A stretch of DNA of 16,539 nucleotides from CAZMHL01 sp045605445 (GTDB taxonomy: Bacteria; Bacillota; Clostridia; RGIG6154): the NCBI GenBank assembly GCA_045605445.1, contig JAZUPZ010000037.1:1-16539 (forward strand), written 5' to 3'. The notes under the pieces were generated by a model. It worked only from the letters and a program-made list of their open reading frames with translations, did not search any database and was not told the DNA's origin. This document shows, piece by piece, positions 1-7,408 of the stretch (position 1 is the stretch's first letter; the number at the start of each line of letters is the position of its first letter). Made by a program: the position numbers and the translations under genes.

Positions 1-21
1 TTTTGCTACGGTTAATGTTGT

Positions 22-137
<116 letters not shown>

Positions 138-159
138 TAACTGAACGCTTTGTGACGCT

Positions 160-176
160 CTGTTGTCAATCAACAG
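160..176 (-). other. hairpin in the 5S precursor leader
   Basis: CTGTTG and CAACAG form a perfect 6-bp stem around a 5-nt loop. The position is at or just after the start predicted from the promoter at 182-210, so it would sit at the extreme 5' end of the 5S precursor, about 22 nt ahead of mature 5S. It could protect the precursor or take part in processing. That role is inference. Confidence 0.4.
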
Positions 177-181
177 TGGCT

Positions 182-210
182 ATTATACATAAGTGAAACA
201 CAAATGTCAA
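182..210 (-). promoter_or_regulatory. promoter of the solitary 5S rRNA gene
   Basis: On the minus strand TTGACA (210-205) and TATAAT (187-182) are separated by exactly 17 nt, a perfect match to the sigma-A consensus. The predicted start is near 175, giving a leader of about 38 nt before mature 5S. This suggests the 5S gene is transcribed independently of any rRNA operon. Confidence 0.85.
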
Positions 211-241
211 TACTTTTTTGAAAATTTTTTAAAAAATTTCT

Positions 242-270
242 TGGACAAATATAACATTATAGGTTATAAT
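242..270 (+). promoter_or_regulatory. rqcH promoter
   Basis: TGGACA (242-247), a 17-nt spacer and TATAAT (265-270) make a strong sigma-A promoter. It is divergent from the 5S promoter, with about 31 bp between the two -35 hexamers. A start near 277 would exclude any translation start for rqcH upstream of that point. Confidence 0.7.
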
Positions 271-306
271 AGGTTTAGTATTATTATTTTAAAGGAGTTG
301 ACAGCT

Positions 307-1980
307 TTGGCATTTGATGCAGCGGCGGTTAAATGTTTCGTTTTTGAAGCACAAAATAAACTTATTAACGGAAAAATTGACAAAGTCTACCAACCTCAAA
401 AAGACGAAATCTGTTTTTCAATAAGAACAATTGGTTCTCACCTTAAATTATATGTCAGTGCAAATCCGAATTATCCCAGAATTTTCTTCTCAAATGAAAA
501 AAATGAAAACCCTTCGGTTGCTCCTATGTTTTGCATGCTTTTGAGAAAGCATCTTACCTCCGGAAGAATTACTGCTATATCACAATATGATTTTGAAAGA
601 ATAATTAAAATTGAAATTGAAAGCTTTGACGAGCTCCTGGAACTTACGAAAAAAAATATTTATATTGAACTTATGGGAAAATTCAGCAATATCATTCTTA
701 CTGATAAAGATAACAAAATAATAGACTCTATAAAAAGAATTGATATTTCCACCAGCAGCATAAGGCAAATTCTCCCCGGGCTGACATATAAATTCCCGCC
801 TGCTCAGGATAAAATCAACCCGCTATCCAATCAGCTTACCATAAATCTGATTGAATCTATGGACTTAAGCGAATCGGAAATCATGAGCAAATTTTACGGA
901 ATAAGCAAAATTATTGCAAGAGAAATAATACACTTAGCCAACAACAAAGATAAGCTTTCTGCTTTCACGGATGTTTTCTCAAGAATTTCTGAAAATAAAT
1001 TTTCTCCCTGTGTTATTTACAATGACGAAACCCCTGTTGATTTTTCTGTTATTCCCATAACACAATACGGACCCGGAACCATTATAAAAGAATGTTCTTC
1101 GGTATCAGAGGCAATTGAAACTTTTTACAGAGAGAAGTCTTTAAAATTCCGCATACAGCAAAACATTCAGTCGATTCTCAAAACAGTAAACAACAATATA
1201 GAAAGATGCAGAAAAAAACTGAAAATTTTCAACCAACAACTTCTTGATTCAGCAAAGAGAGAACAATACAAACAATACGGTGAGCTTATAACTGCAAACA
1301 TTTATAAAATATCTCCCGGAGATACTGAAGTTGAAGTTTGCAACTATTTCGAAGAAGGTATGCCAAGCATTACAATTAAACTTGACCCTAACATTCCGCC
1401 CTCAAAACTCGCTCAACATTACTATACAAAATACAACAAAGCAAAAACTGCCGAGACTCAGGCACATATTCAGATTGAATCTGCTACAAGAGAGCTTGAG
1501 TATCTTGAATCGGTTTCCGAGGCACTTATGAGGGTAAGAGAAACCTCCGACATAAAAGAAATCAGGGATGAACTTATTCAGGAAGGGTATATTAAAGATA
1601 TTGACACAAGTTCAAAAAGAAAAAAGAAAAATGATATTCCTCAGCTCAAAAAAGAAATAATTGAAGGATATACTGTTTACATTGGAAGAAATAATAAACA
1701 AAATGATTATCTAACCCTGAAAATCGCCCATAGTACCGACATTTGGTTACACACAAAAAACATCCCCGGTTCACACATAATTGTAATTAAGAAGCCTAAC
1801 GAAGAAATTCCCGAAAGCGTTATAATTGCAGCAGCCAAACTTGCAGCAATTAACTCTAAAGCCAAAGGTCTTGCGAAAACACCGGTTGACTATACCTCTG
1901 TTAAAAACGTAAAAAAACCATCCGGAGCAAAGCCCGGGATGGTAATTTACGATAATTATAACACAGTATACGTTAATTGA
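307..1980 (+). CDS. rqcH: RqcH / NFACT family ribosome quality control protein (Rqc2, FbpA-like)
   Basis: NFACT proteins of this type bind 50S subunits carrying stalled nascent chains and, in Bacillus subtilis, recruit alanyl-tRNA to add C-terminal alanine tails that mark the chain for degradation; older annotations call them fibronectin-binding proteins. The 557-aa product has the NFACT-N start (FDAAAVKCFVFE, KIDKVYQP), a central charged helical or coiled-coil region (about 280-330 and 385-420), and a C-terminal NFACT-R domain (about 451-557) with DIWLHTKNIPGSH and KPGMVIYDN. Length matches the family. The TTG start at 307 is chosen because the homology begins there, AAAGGAG (291-297) lies 9 nt upstream, and the promoter at 242-270 excludes the longer frame opening at 193. 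Residues 97-98 are Glu-Arg where B. subtilis has Asp97-Arg98. The 3' end overlaps the convergent HD gene by 8 bp. Confidence 0.93.
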   Translation: MAFDAAAVKCFVFEAQNKLINGKIDKVYQPQKDEICFSIRTIGSHLKLYVSANPNYPRIFFSNEKNENPSVAPMFCMLLRKHLTSGRITAISQYDFERIIKIEIESFDELLELTKKNIYIELMGKFSNIILTDKDNKIIDSIKRIDISTSSIRQILPGLTYKFPPAQDKINPLSNQLTINLIESMDLSESEIMSKFYGISKIIAREIIHLANNKDKLSAFTDVFSRISENKFSPCVIYNDETPVDFSVIPITQYGPGTIIKECSSVSEAIETFYREKSLKFRIQQNIQSILKTVNNNIERCRKKLKIFNQQLLDSAKREQYKQYGELITANIYKISPGDTEVEVCNYFEEGMPSITIKLDPNIPPSKLAQHYYTKYNKAKTAETQAHIQIESATRELEYLESVSEALMRVRETSDIKEIRDELIQEGYIKDIDTSSKRKKKNDIPQLKKEIIEGYTVYIGRNNKQNDYLTLKIAHSTDIWLHTKNIPGSHIIVIKKPNEEIPESVIIAAAKLAAINSKAKGLAKTPVDYTSVKNVKKPSGAKPGMVIYDNYNTVYVN

Positions 1981-3172
1981 TATTAAAGCTTTCAAAATAA
2001 TGTCCGAAATCTACTCCGTCAATCTTTACATTTTTGTAGTTTTCATAAAGTGTTCTTATAGAAGATTTAAGTGAGTGTGAAGCTATTCCGTTTTCAAGGG
2101 AAAGATATGCTTCAAGATATGCTGACATATGATCACAAATTCTGATAACTTTGCCGTCTATTGGATTATAGGCGGCATCGTTGTATTTCCCGGAAATTTC
2201 TTCCGAGCTTGTTACAACAATTTCTCCATTGTTGATTATTTTTGAAGAGAATTCATCTTTTGTAAAATAATCTATATCAGCCTGAAAGCTTTCAGGAATC
2301 AATGGATATACGATTTTATGAATCTGATTGTCTTCTATATCCTTAATTATTTCATCAAGCCCCTCTACCCCATTTTTTACAGGTGAAATAATATCACGGG
2401 TAAGAACTTCGGGAAGGTCATGAAAAAGTCCGCCGAAAAAGTTGTTTTCTGCTCTTTTGTTGCAATGATTCATTTCAAGAGAAAAGAAATACGAAAGAAA
2501 AGCCACAACAAGAGTATGCCCGATTACTGATGTCTGAGGAATTCTCGCGGTTGCTGTCCAACGTTGCTGAAATCTGAGTTGACCGATAAGATTCAGAAAA
2601 TCACTTATCCCCGGATTCTGATAATATGTTTTTTTACCTTCAAACCATTCGCAGTCAGCAAGGCTTTTTTCAACCTCACTTTTGGTTTTTTCAATTCTGT
2701 ACATTCCTATATTCAAAGGGTAAATCACATCAAATTCCCATTTAGTTGCAAGATAATGCGAAAAATGAATGATGCTTTTTTCTGTTTTGCTGTAGTCCTT
2801 TTCAAAAAAATACCTGTGCATTCTTTTAAAAAATTCACCATCGTCAATGCCTATTATATGAGGCTCAAGCTGAGTTTCAACCCAGGAGTTAATTTTATCC
2901 TCCATTTGTTTTTTCAACTGATGATAAACAGGCGGTTTGATATCTGTCAAGATAGCTCTGTGAAGATATTCAAAAATTATACCTTCTGCAAGCATACTGT
3001 AATCAACCTCGCCGCCTGCCTCCTCGTGACATTTGGCAAGACAATAGGCATAAAAAGTTTTATGCGCCTGCTTATCTATTTCCGTAAAGCCGGTAAACGG
3101 TCTTATATGGTCGTTCCATCTTTGTATAACAGTTGGTTTATGTATCAATGAAATAAGTGAAGATTTTACCAT
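1973..3172 (-). CDS. HD-domain phosphohydrolase with a second, degenerate HD-like half
   Basis: HD-domain proteins are metal-dependent phosphohydrolases; the closest pattern I recognise is the YfbR-like nucleotidase group. In this 399-aa protein the C-terminal half has the full motif set: His219 (VIGHT), His251-Asp252 and Glu255 (GLFHDLPEVL), Asp260, and Asp347 (RICDHMSAYLEAY). The N-terminal half shows a ghost of the same module: residues 67-82 align without a gap to 250-265, keeping Phe67, Leu70, Asp77, Ile78, Pro81 and Val82, but His-Asp is replaced by Glu68-Tyr69 and the later Glu by Arg72. No signal peptide or membrane segment. The start has AAGGAG about 7 nt upstream, overlapping the stop codon of the hydrolase gene 11 bp away, so the two genes are probably co-transcribed. 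Substrate unknown. Confidence 0.85.
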   Translation of the reverse strand: MVKSSLISLIHKPTVIQRWNDHIRPFTGFTEIDKQAHKTFYAYCLAKCHEEAGGEVDYSMLAEGIIFEYLHRAILTDIKPPVYHQLKKQMEDKINSWVETQLEPHIIGIDDGEFFKRMHRYFFEKDYSKTEKSIIHFSHYLATKWEFDVIYPLNIGMYRIEKTKSEVEKSLADCEWFEGKKTYYQNPGISDFLNLIGQLRFQQRWTATARIPQTSVIGHTLVVAFLSYFFSLEMNHCNKRAENNFFGGLFHDLPEVLTRDIISPVKNGVEGLDEIIKDIEDNQIHKIVYPLIPESFQADIDYFTKDEFSSKIINNGEIVVTSSEEISGKYNDAAYNPIDGKVIRICDHMSAYLEAYLSLENGIASHSLKSSIRTLYENYKNVKIDGVDFGHYFESFNIN

Positions 3173-3183
3173 TGCAGTTCTCC

Positions 3184-3966
3184 TTAATAATTCTTTTTGA
3201 GCCAGTTTATAAGCAAATCAGCCCATTGTTTAACAGTGTCGTCTGCTTTAAGTATACCAAGCCCGTGCGGACCTTTAGCAAAGAAATGTGTTTCCGCTTC
3301 AACACCTTTTTCAAACAAAGCTTTTGCATATTCAAAGCTAAGCATAGCCGGCACGCAGTCGTCTTCCATAGTGTGCCATATAAATGCTTTGGGTGTTTTT
3401 TCGTTAACGTTTAAAACCGGACTCAACTTTTTATAAAGTTCTTTTCTTCTGTTTCCGAGAAGATTTTTTCCCGTACCTGTATGACCAATCTGACCCTGGT
3501 ATTTGCCAAAAAGCTTTGTAACACCATAACAAATTATCTGCCCATTCGGAACAAAGGATTCTTTATCAATATCATCATAGCCTTCGCCTTCAAATTTTTC
3601 AAAGTAGGTACAAAGACTTGCAGCAAGATGTCCACCTGCAGAAGAACCCATAACAACTATTTTGTTTTTATCTATTCCATATTTCTCAGCATAGTAACGA
3701 ACATATCTTACCGCACGCCTTGCATCTGTTAAAGTATATGTATAATCTTCAGGTTTTACGGTGTACTCAACTACAAAAGAAGAGAAACCCTTGCCGGACA
3801 AATATTCTGCATACCCTTCACCCTCATGAACGGCTCTGTGAGTATATCCTCCACCGGGGAAAATTACAATCGCCACATCAGATATCTTCTTTTCAGGTTT
3901 GTAATACTTTATTACCGGGGTTTCGTCCCCCTGATGTTTTTTTAATTCTATAATTTCGTTATACAT
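3184..3966 (-). CDS. alpha/beta hydrolase, acetyl-esterase/lipase-like
   Basis: The 260-aa product has the alpha/beta-hydrolase plan of small carbohydrate-ester or short-chain esterases (COG0657/BD-FAE-like). Visible features are the oxyanion-hole loop FPGGGY (36-41), the nucleophile elbow G-S-S-A-G with Ser109, a probable acid Asp202 (HTMEDDCVP) and the catalytic His234 (GPHGLGI). There is no signal peptide, so it should act in the cytoplasm, for instance on imported acylated sugars; the substrate is inference. The start is supported by GAGGTGG (3971-3977) just upstream and a promoter at 3999-4027. It is the first gene of a likely two-gene operon with the HD protein and is divergent from lexA. 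Confidence 0.88.
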   Translation of the reverse strand: MYNEIIELKKHQGDETPVIKYYKPEKKISDVAIVIFPGGGYTHRAVHEGEGYAEYLSGKGFSSFVVEYTVKPEDYTYTLTDARRAVRYVRYYAEKYGIDKNKIVVMGSSAGGHLAASLCTYFEKFEGEGYDDIDKESFVPNGQIICYGVTKLFGKYQGQIGHTGTGKNLLGNRRKELYKKLSPVLNVNEKTPKAFIWHTMEDDCVPAMLSFEYAKALFEKGVEAETHFFAKGPHGLGILKADDTVKQWADLLINWLKKNY

Positions 3967-3998
3967 AAATCCACCTCAATACTCGTTAATTCTATATT

Positions 3999-4027
3999 AT
4001 TTTAACATAATTAAAATTCATTTGCAA
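3999..4027 (-). promoter_or_regulatory. promoter of the hydrolase-HD operon
   Basis: On the minus strand TTGCAA (4027-4022), a 17-nt spacer and TAAAAT (4004-3999), the latter preceded by TGT as an extended -10. Because TTGCAA is palindromic, the same six bases also serve as the -35 of the lexA promoter on the other strand. Confidence 0.6.
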
Positions 4028-4050
4028 TAACTTATAAAATATAATATAAT
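4022..4050 (+). promoter_or_regulatory. lexA promoter
   Basis: TTGCAA (4022-4027), a 17-nt spacer and a perfect TATAAT (4045-4050). The predicted start, near 4057, falls at the edge of the AAGGAGG ribosome binding site (4056-4062), so the leader would be very short. No GAAC-N4-GTTC Firmicute SOS box is present between 3967 and 4069. Confidence 0.65.
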
Positions 4051-4069
4051 TAAATAAGGAGGGATTAAA

Positions 4070-4654
4070 ATGCTTACTGAAAAACAGCAAATGATATATA
4101 ATATAATAACCCGTTTTATCGAGGAAAAAGGCTATTCTCCGAGTATACGGGAAATTTGTGCAGAAGCAAATTTACGTTCTCCCGCCACAGTTCATCAGCA
4201 CATAAAGTTGCTTAAACAAAAAGGGTATCTTTCCGGAACTGAAAATAAAAAAAGAGCCATTTTTGATCCCAAAAGATCTACATATAAAGAAGTGCCGATG
4301 ATAGGAACTATAACTGCAGGTGTCCCTGTGACCGCATACGAAAACATAGAGGAATATTACCCTATTCCAGCAACCTTTGCCAGAGGAAAAGAGTTATTTA
4401 TTCTTACAGTTAAAGGTGACTCTATGGTACAAGCAGGAATATTTGACAAGGACAAAGTTATTGTTGAAAAAAGACAATATGCCGAAAACGGCGAAATAAT
4501 TGCAGCCCTTATCGACGATTCGGCAACTGTTAAAAGATATTTTAAAGAAAACGGCAAAATTCGTCTGCAACCCGAAAACGAAGCATACGAGCCCATAATA
4601 GTTGATGATGTTTATATACTTGGCGTTGTAAAAGGTTTATTCAGAGAATTGTAA
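4070..4654 (+). CDS. lexA: LexA SOS repressor / autopeptidase
   Basis: LexA represses DNA-damage genes and cleaves itself when RecA filaments form. The 194-aa product has the N-terminal winged helix (about 1-65; SIREICAEANLRSPATVHQH then KKRAI) and a C-terminal S24 peptidase domain. The self-cleavage site Ala83-Gly84 (TAGVP), nucleophile Ser118 (VKGDSMV) and general-base Lys155 (ATVKRYF) are all present, so it should be active. Length is slightly under the usual 200-205. AAGGAGG ends 7 nt before the ATG. The recognition region reads LRSPATVHQHI where B. subtilis has LASSSTVHGHL, and no canonical operator lies upstream, so the operator it recognises may differ from the standard Bacillus box. 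Transcription probably stops at the hairpin at 4658-4692. Confidence 0.96.
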   Translation: MLTEKQQMIYNIITRFIEEKGYSPSIREICAEANLRSPATVHQHIKLLKQKGYLSGTENKKRAIFDPKRSTYKEVPMIGTITAGVPVTAYENIEEYYPIPATFARGKELFILTVKGDSMVQAGIFDKDKVIVEKRQYAENGEIIAALIDDSATVKRYFKENGKIRLQPENEAYEPIIVDDVYILGVVKGLFREL

Positions 4655-4657
4655 GTT

Positions 4658-4692
4658 AAAAAATAACCCCGGAAAATCCCGGGTTATTTTTT
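4658..4692. terminator. bidirectional terminator between lexA and the Asp-box gene
   Basis: A 12-bp perfect stem (AAAAAATAACCC with GGGTTATTTTTT) has a short G-C extension inside and a small AT loop. It ends in a T-tract in either direction, so it can serve lexA (+) and the convergent exported-protein gene that ends at 4710 (-). Confidence 0.85.
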
Positions 4693-4709
4693 ATACAGTA
4701 TCAATATTT

Positions 4710-7283
4710 TTAATTTTCTCTGTATTTATTGATAATAACAAGATTGTTCGATTCACTCCAGTCAACTTTAAGACCAAGAGACTCAGAAACGAATCTGAGC
4801 GGAACCATTGTTCTGTCATTTTTAAGCTGAGCAGGTGCATCAAGAGGCTTTTCAACGCCGTTTACAATAGCGGTATTACTTCCGATTGTAAGCTTTATTA
4901 CATCACTGCCCTTTGTTGCCGTTACTGTTTCCGTGTCATTATCCCACTCAATTGTTGCGCCAAGTTTTTCAAAAATCTTTCTCATAGGAACGAAGGTTCT
5001 TCCGTTTTCAACAAAAGGATCAGAGTCGAACCCAATCATATCACCGTTAAGTTTAACTCTTACTCTTCCGTCTGTATACTGATTTTCAATAATGATTTCA
5101 TCACTCTTATCCACAACAAGTTCACCGTCATACCATTTTTTAAAGGTTTTATAATCATAAATCAAAAAACCATTACTGCAGGTGCCGATATAAACCTCTT
5201 CAGCAATTGGTGAAAATCTGATTGAATTAACGATAAATGAGCTTCTTGCACCGGGAACAACCACCCAAGTCTGTCCTCCGTCGTATGTTTCAAAAACCCC
5301 AGGAGACTTCAAGCCTTCCATTGTGTTTTTACCGCCAATAATAATATGATTCTTATCTCTTGGATCCTGAGCGATAGCTTCAATAGATATTGTTCCTATT
5401 GATCCCTTGGAACAGTAAAGCCCATTTGCTCTTCCGAATACAGTCTGAACACCCGAAACAACCTTGTAAAGATTGCCATTATATCCTCCATACCAAATTG
5501 TATCTTCATCAAATTCATCAGGATAGAATACGTAAGTTGCTTTTATCTCTTTGCAGTATTCTGACCACGTTTTACCTCTGTCTTTTGACTGGTAGAGAAC
5601 TTTATTTTCGTAACCGTATAATACATCACTATTTACGTTAGATACAGCGCTGATAACTCTTGTATTTTCGGTCCAGGTTTTACCTCCGTCAAAGCTTGTG
5701 TGGCTTGAAGTGTATATAACATTGCTATCATCTTTATGATATCTGATAAGATAGTTTGGTTTTACGCCATCAACTGTCGTCCAGGTATCGCCTCTGTCAG
5801 TTGATTCATATAAAATATTTTTGACATCTGTAAATACATGATTTCTGTCTTTTGGGTCTACCGCAACGGCACCCGAATATCCATCGCTTTGCTTTCTTGT
5901 AACTGTCGGATATACACCCGACCCAGGGACATATGGTCTATCTGTCACAGCGAGCCCTCTGTCTACATCGGCAAACCACATATAGTTTTCCTGATCCAAA
6001 TACACCTGATTGGTGTTAATTCCGCTGAATCCTGAGTTTGACCATTTAAATGTTTTTCCTCCATCTACAGATTTAAACACCTGATCTCCAAAAGAATAGT
6101 ATACAACATTAGGCTGAGAATCAGAAACACCAATACCTTCTGTTACATATCCGGCACTATAATTATAAATATCCTCAGGCAGACAGTCCAGTGTTTTCTG
6201 AGTCCATGTTTTTCCTTTATCTTCCGAATACCAGTAAACAGCACCCCAGGAATTATATGTAACTATCATTACCGTGTTTCCGTTTTCATCTTTTGCAAAA
6301 GTAAGAACCTCAACCCACTTCTTTTGTGAACTGTTATTCTTTACAGGAAGCGCGCTCCAGGTTTCACCTTTGTCGTATGTTTCATAAAGCGAACTTCCTA
6401 TTATTCCCTGAAAACAAGCATACCAATGAGTTTCATCTTCAGGATCAACAGTTACACTTGCAGCTAAAGCAGATTCGACGTTACCATTTATATTTTTCCA
6501 GAGATAACCTTTACTTGTGCTTAAATAAACACCGCCACCACCGGCAGCAATCAATGTTTTTTCATCGTCAGAAACATAAAGTCCTCCGATAAGCGAATTT
6601 TCCACTATTACCTCCGAGAGTTTTTCAAAAGTTTCTCCCCCGTCAGTTGATTTATACAAACCAACAGAGGTAAGTGCATAAACATTTCCGGAAGGTGCTA
6701 TCTGAATTGCATTTGTTGTGTTTCCGTCCGAAAGACAGGTTGCAGAAAGCACCTGATACCAGGTTTTACCTGCATCAACAGTCTTGTATATGCCGTGAAA
6801 AGTTGTTTTACTCGCTTTATCCAATTCAGCTTTATCGGCACCAACATTACCTGTTTGCATAACAAAAGCTACATTCTCATCAGTAGGGCTCCACTCAATA
6901 TCGGTACAAGCCCATCCGTTGCTGTTGTTTCCAACGAGTTCCCAGTTAACACCGCCATCGTCACTTCGCTGTATGCCTGATTTATCAGAACCTACCAATA
7001 TATGATCAGGGTTAACAGGAGATACTCCGATAGCCATAAGTCTCTGGTTACCGTCTCCTGCTCTTACCCCTTTTTCATAAGCAGCCTTAGTGCTTCTTGC
7101 ATACTGAATATACCAGGGAGTATATTTTGTTGCATTAAGCGCAATCGGATAAGGTTTGAAATTTGCATCATCCCCCTCCGGCAAGTCTCCAGAATTATCA
7201 TAAACTTTTGTTGCAGCCATTGCAGTGCTGAATGAACTAATAGCAAAAAGCATACACAATATTAAAGCTAATATTTTTTTCAT
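4710..7283 (-). CDS. exported Asp-box beta-propeller protein (BNR/GH74-like) with a C-terminal copper amine oxidase-like domain
   Basis: The 857-aa product starts with a clear signal peptide (MKKILALILC...STAMA, cut about residue 23-24). Residues 90-720 hold about eleven Asp boxes (S/T-x-D-x-G-x-T-W type) at about 106, 167, 211, 255 (degenerate), 301, 352, 404, 492, 529, 565 and 666, the pattern of sialidase/GH74/VPS10-like propellers; the total suggests two propellers as in GH74 xyloglucanases. I cannot assign GH74 catalytic aspartates with confidence, so enzyme activity is unproven. Residues about 741-855 form a copper amine oxidase N-terminal-like domain (RTFVPMR, RTMVPLRF), often found in extracellular Clostridia proteins. 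The start is supported by AGGAGGAAT (7292-7300). It probably acts at or outside the cell surface on glycans, by inference. The next gene upstream (7409-8542) ends in the same domain type. Confidence 0.85.
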   Translation of the reverse strand: MKKILALILCMLFAISSFSTAMAATKVYDNSGDLPEGDDANFKPYPIALNATKYTPWYIQYARSTKAAYEKGVRAGDGNQRLMAIGVSPVNPDHILVGSDKSGIQRSDDGGVNWELVGNNSNGWACTDIEWSPTDENVAFVMQTGNVGADKAELDKASKTTFHGIYKTVDAGKTWYQVLSATCLSDGNTTNAIQIAPSGNVYALTSVGLYKSTDGGETFEKLSEVIVENSLIGGLYVSDDEKTLIAAGGGGVYLSTSKGYLWKNINGNVESALAASVTVDPEDETHWYACFQGIIGSSLYETYDKGETWSALPVKNNSSQKKWVEVLTFAKDENGNTVMIVTYNSWGAVYWYSEDKGKTWTQKTLDCLPEDIYNYSAGYVTEGIGVSDSQPNVVYYSFGDQVFKSVDGGKTFKWSNSGFSGINTNQVYLDQENYMWFADVDRGLAVTDRPYVPGSGVYPTVTRKQSDGYSGAVAVDPKDRNHVFTDVKNILYESTDRGDTWTTVDGVKPNYLIRYHKDDSNVIYTSSHTSFDGGKTWTENTRVISAVSNVNSDVLYGYENKVLYQSKDRGKTWSEYCKEIKATYVFYPDEFDEDTIWYGGYNGNLYKVVSGVQTVFGRANGLYCSKGSIGTISIEAIAQDPRDKNHIIIGGKNTMEGLKSPGVFETYDGGQTWVVVPGARSSFIVNSIRFSPIAEEVYIGTCSNGFLIYDYKTFKKWYDGELVVDKSDEIIIENQYTDGRVRVKLNGDMIGFDSDPFVENGRTFVPMRKIFEKLGATIEWDNDTETVTATKGSDVIKLTIGSNTAIVNGVEKPLDAPAQLKNDRTMVPLRFVSESLGLKVDWSESNNLVIINKYREN

Positions 7284-7307
7284 AAAGTATCATTCCTCCT
7301 GATGTAG

Positions 7308-7336
7308 ATTATATCATATTTATTTTTCTATTTAAA
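7308..7336 (-). promoter_or_regulatory. possible promoter of the Asp-box protein gene
   Basis: On the minus strand TATAAT (7313-7308) lies 17 nt from a poor -35 (TTTAAA, 7336-7331). The weak -35 fits a gene needing an activator, but the AT-rich background makes this a modest call. Confidence 0.4.
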
Positions 7337-7339
7337 CTA

Positions 7340-7380
7340 AAAATATTATCAAAAAAGTGTAAAATATTATCACAAAAAAG
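7340..7380. repeat. direct repeat of an AAAATATTATCA-A element, 21-bp period
   Basis: AAAATATTATCAAAAAAG (7340-7357) recurs as AAAATATTATCACAAAAAAG (7361-7380). The period is two helical turns, just upstream of the possible promoter at 7308-7336. The second copy runs into the T-tract of the terminator at 7378-7401, so part of the similarity may reflect A-richness only. Confidence 0.4.
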
Positions 7381-7401
7381 ACCAAACAAAAGTTTGGTCT
7401 T
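7378..7401 (-). terminator. terminator of the deacetylase-like gene
   Basis: On the minus strand AAGACCAAAC and GTTTGGTCTT form a perfect 10-bp stem around a TTTT loop, followed by a T-run. It lies directly after the stop codon at 7409 and separates this gene from the next exported-protein gene. Confidence 0.88.
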
Positions 7402-7408
7402 AATAAAT

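Noticed and set aside
193..306. Upstream extension of rqcH (38 residues from a GTG at 193)
   Set aside because: It contains the 5S -35 and the rqcH promoter, has no ribosome binding site, and is outside the NFACT homology. The TTG at 307 has a good ribosome binding site.
2564..3151. 195-aa open frame on the plus strand
   Set aside because: Antisense to the HD gene; its sequence is low-complexity and hydrophobic as expected of a reverse frame, with no recognisable domain.
4802..4813. GAACCATTGTTC, a match to the GAAC-N4-GTTC SOS box
   Set aside because: It encodes the conserved T-M-V-P part of RTMVPLR in the C-terminal domain of the Asp-box protein, deep inside the gene; the codons explain it.
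4988..4999. GAACGAAGGTTC, another GAAC-N4-GTTC match
   Set aside because: It lies inside the Asp-box gene, under the RTFVPMR motif, far from any promoter.
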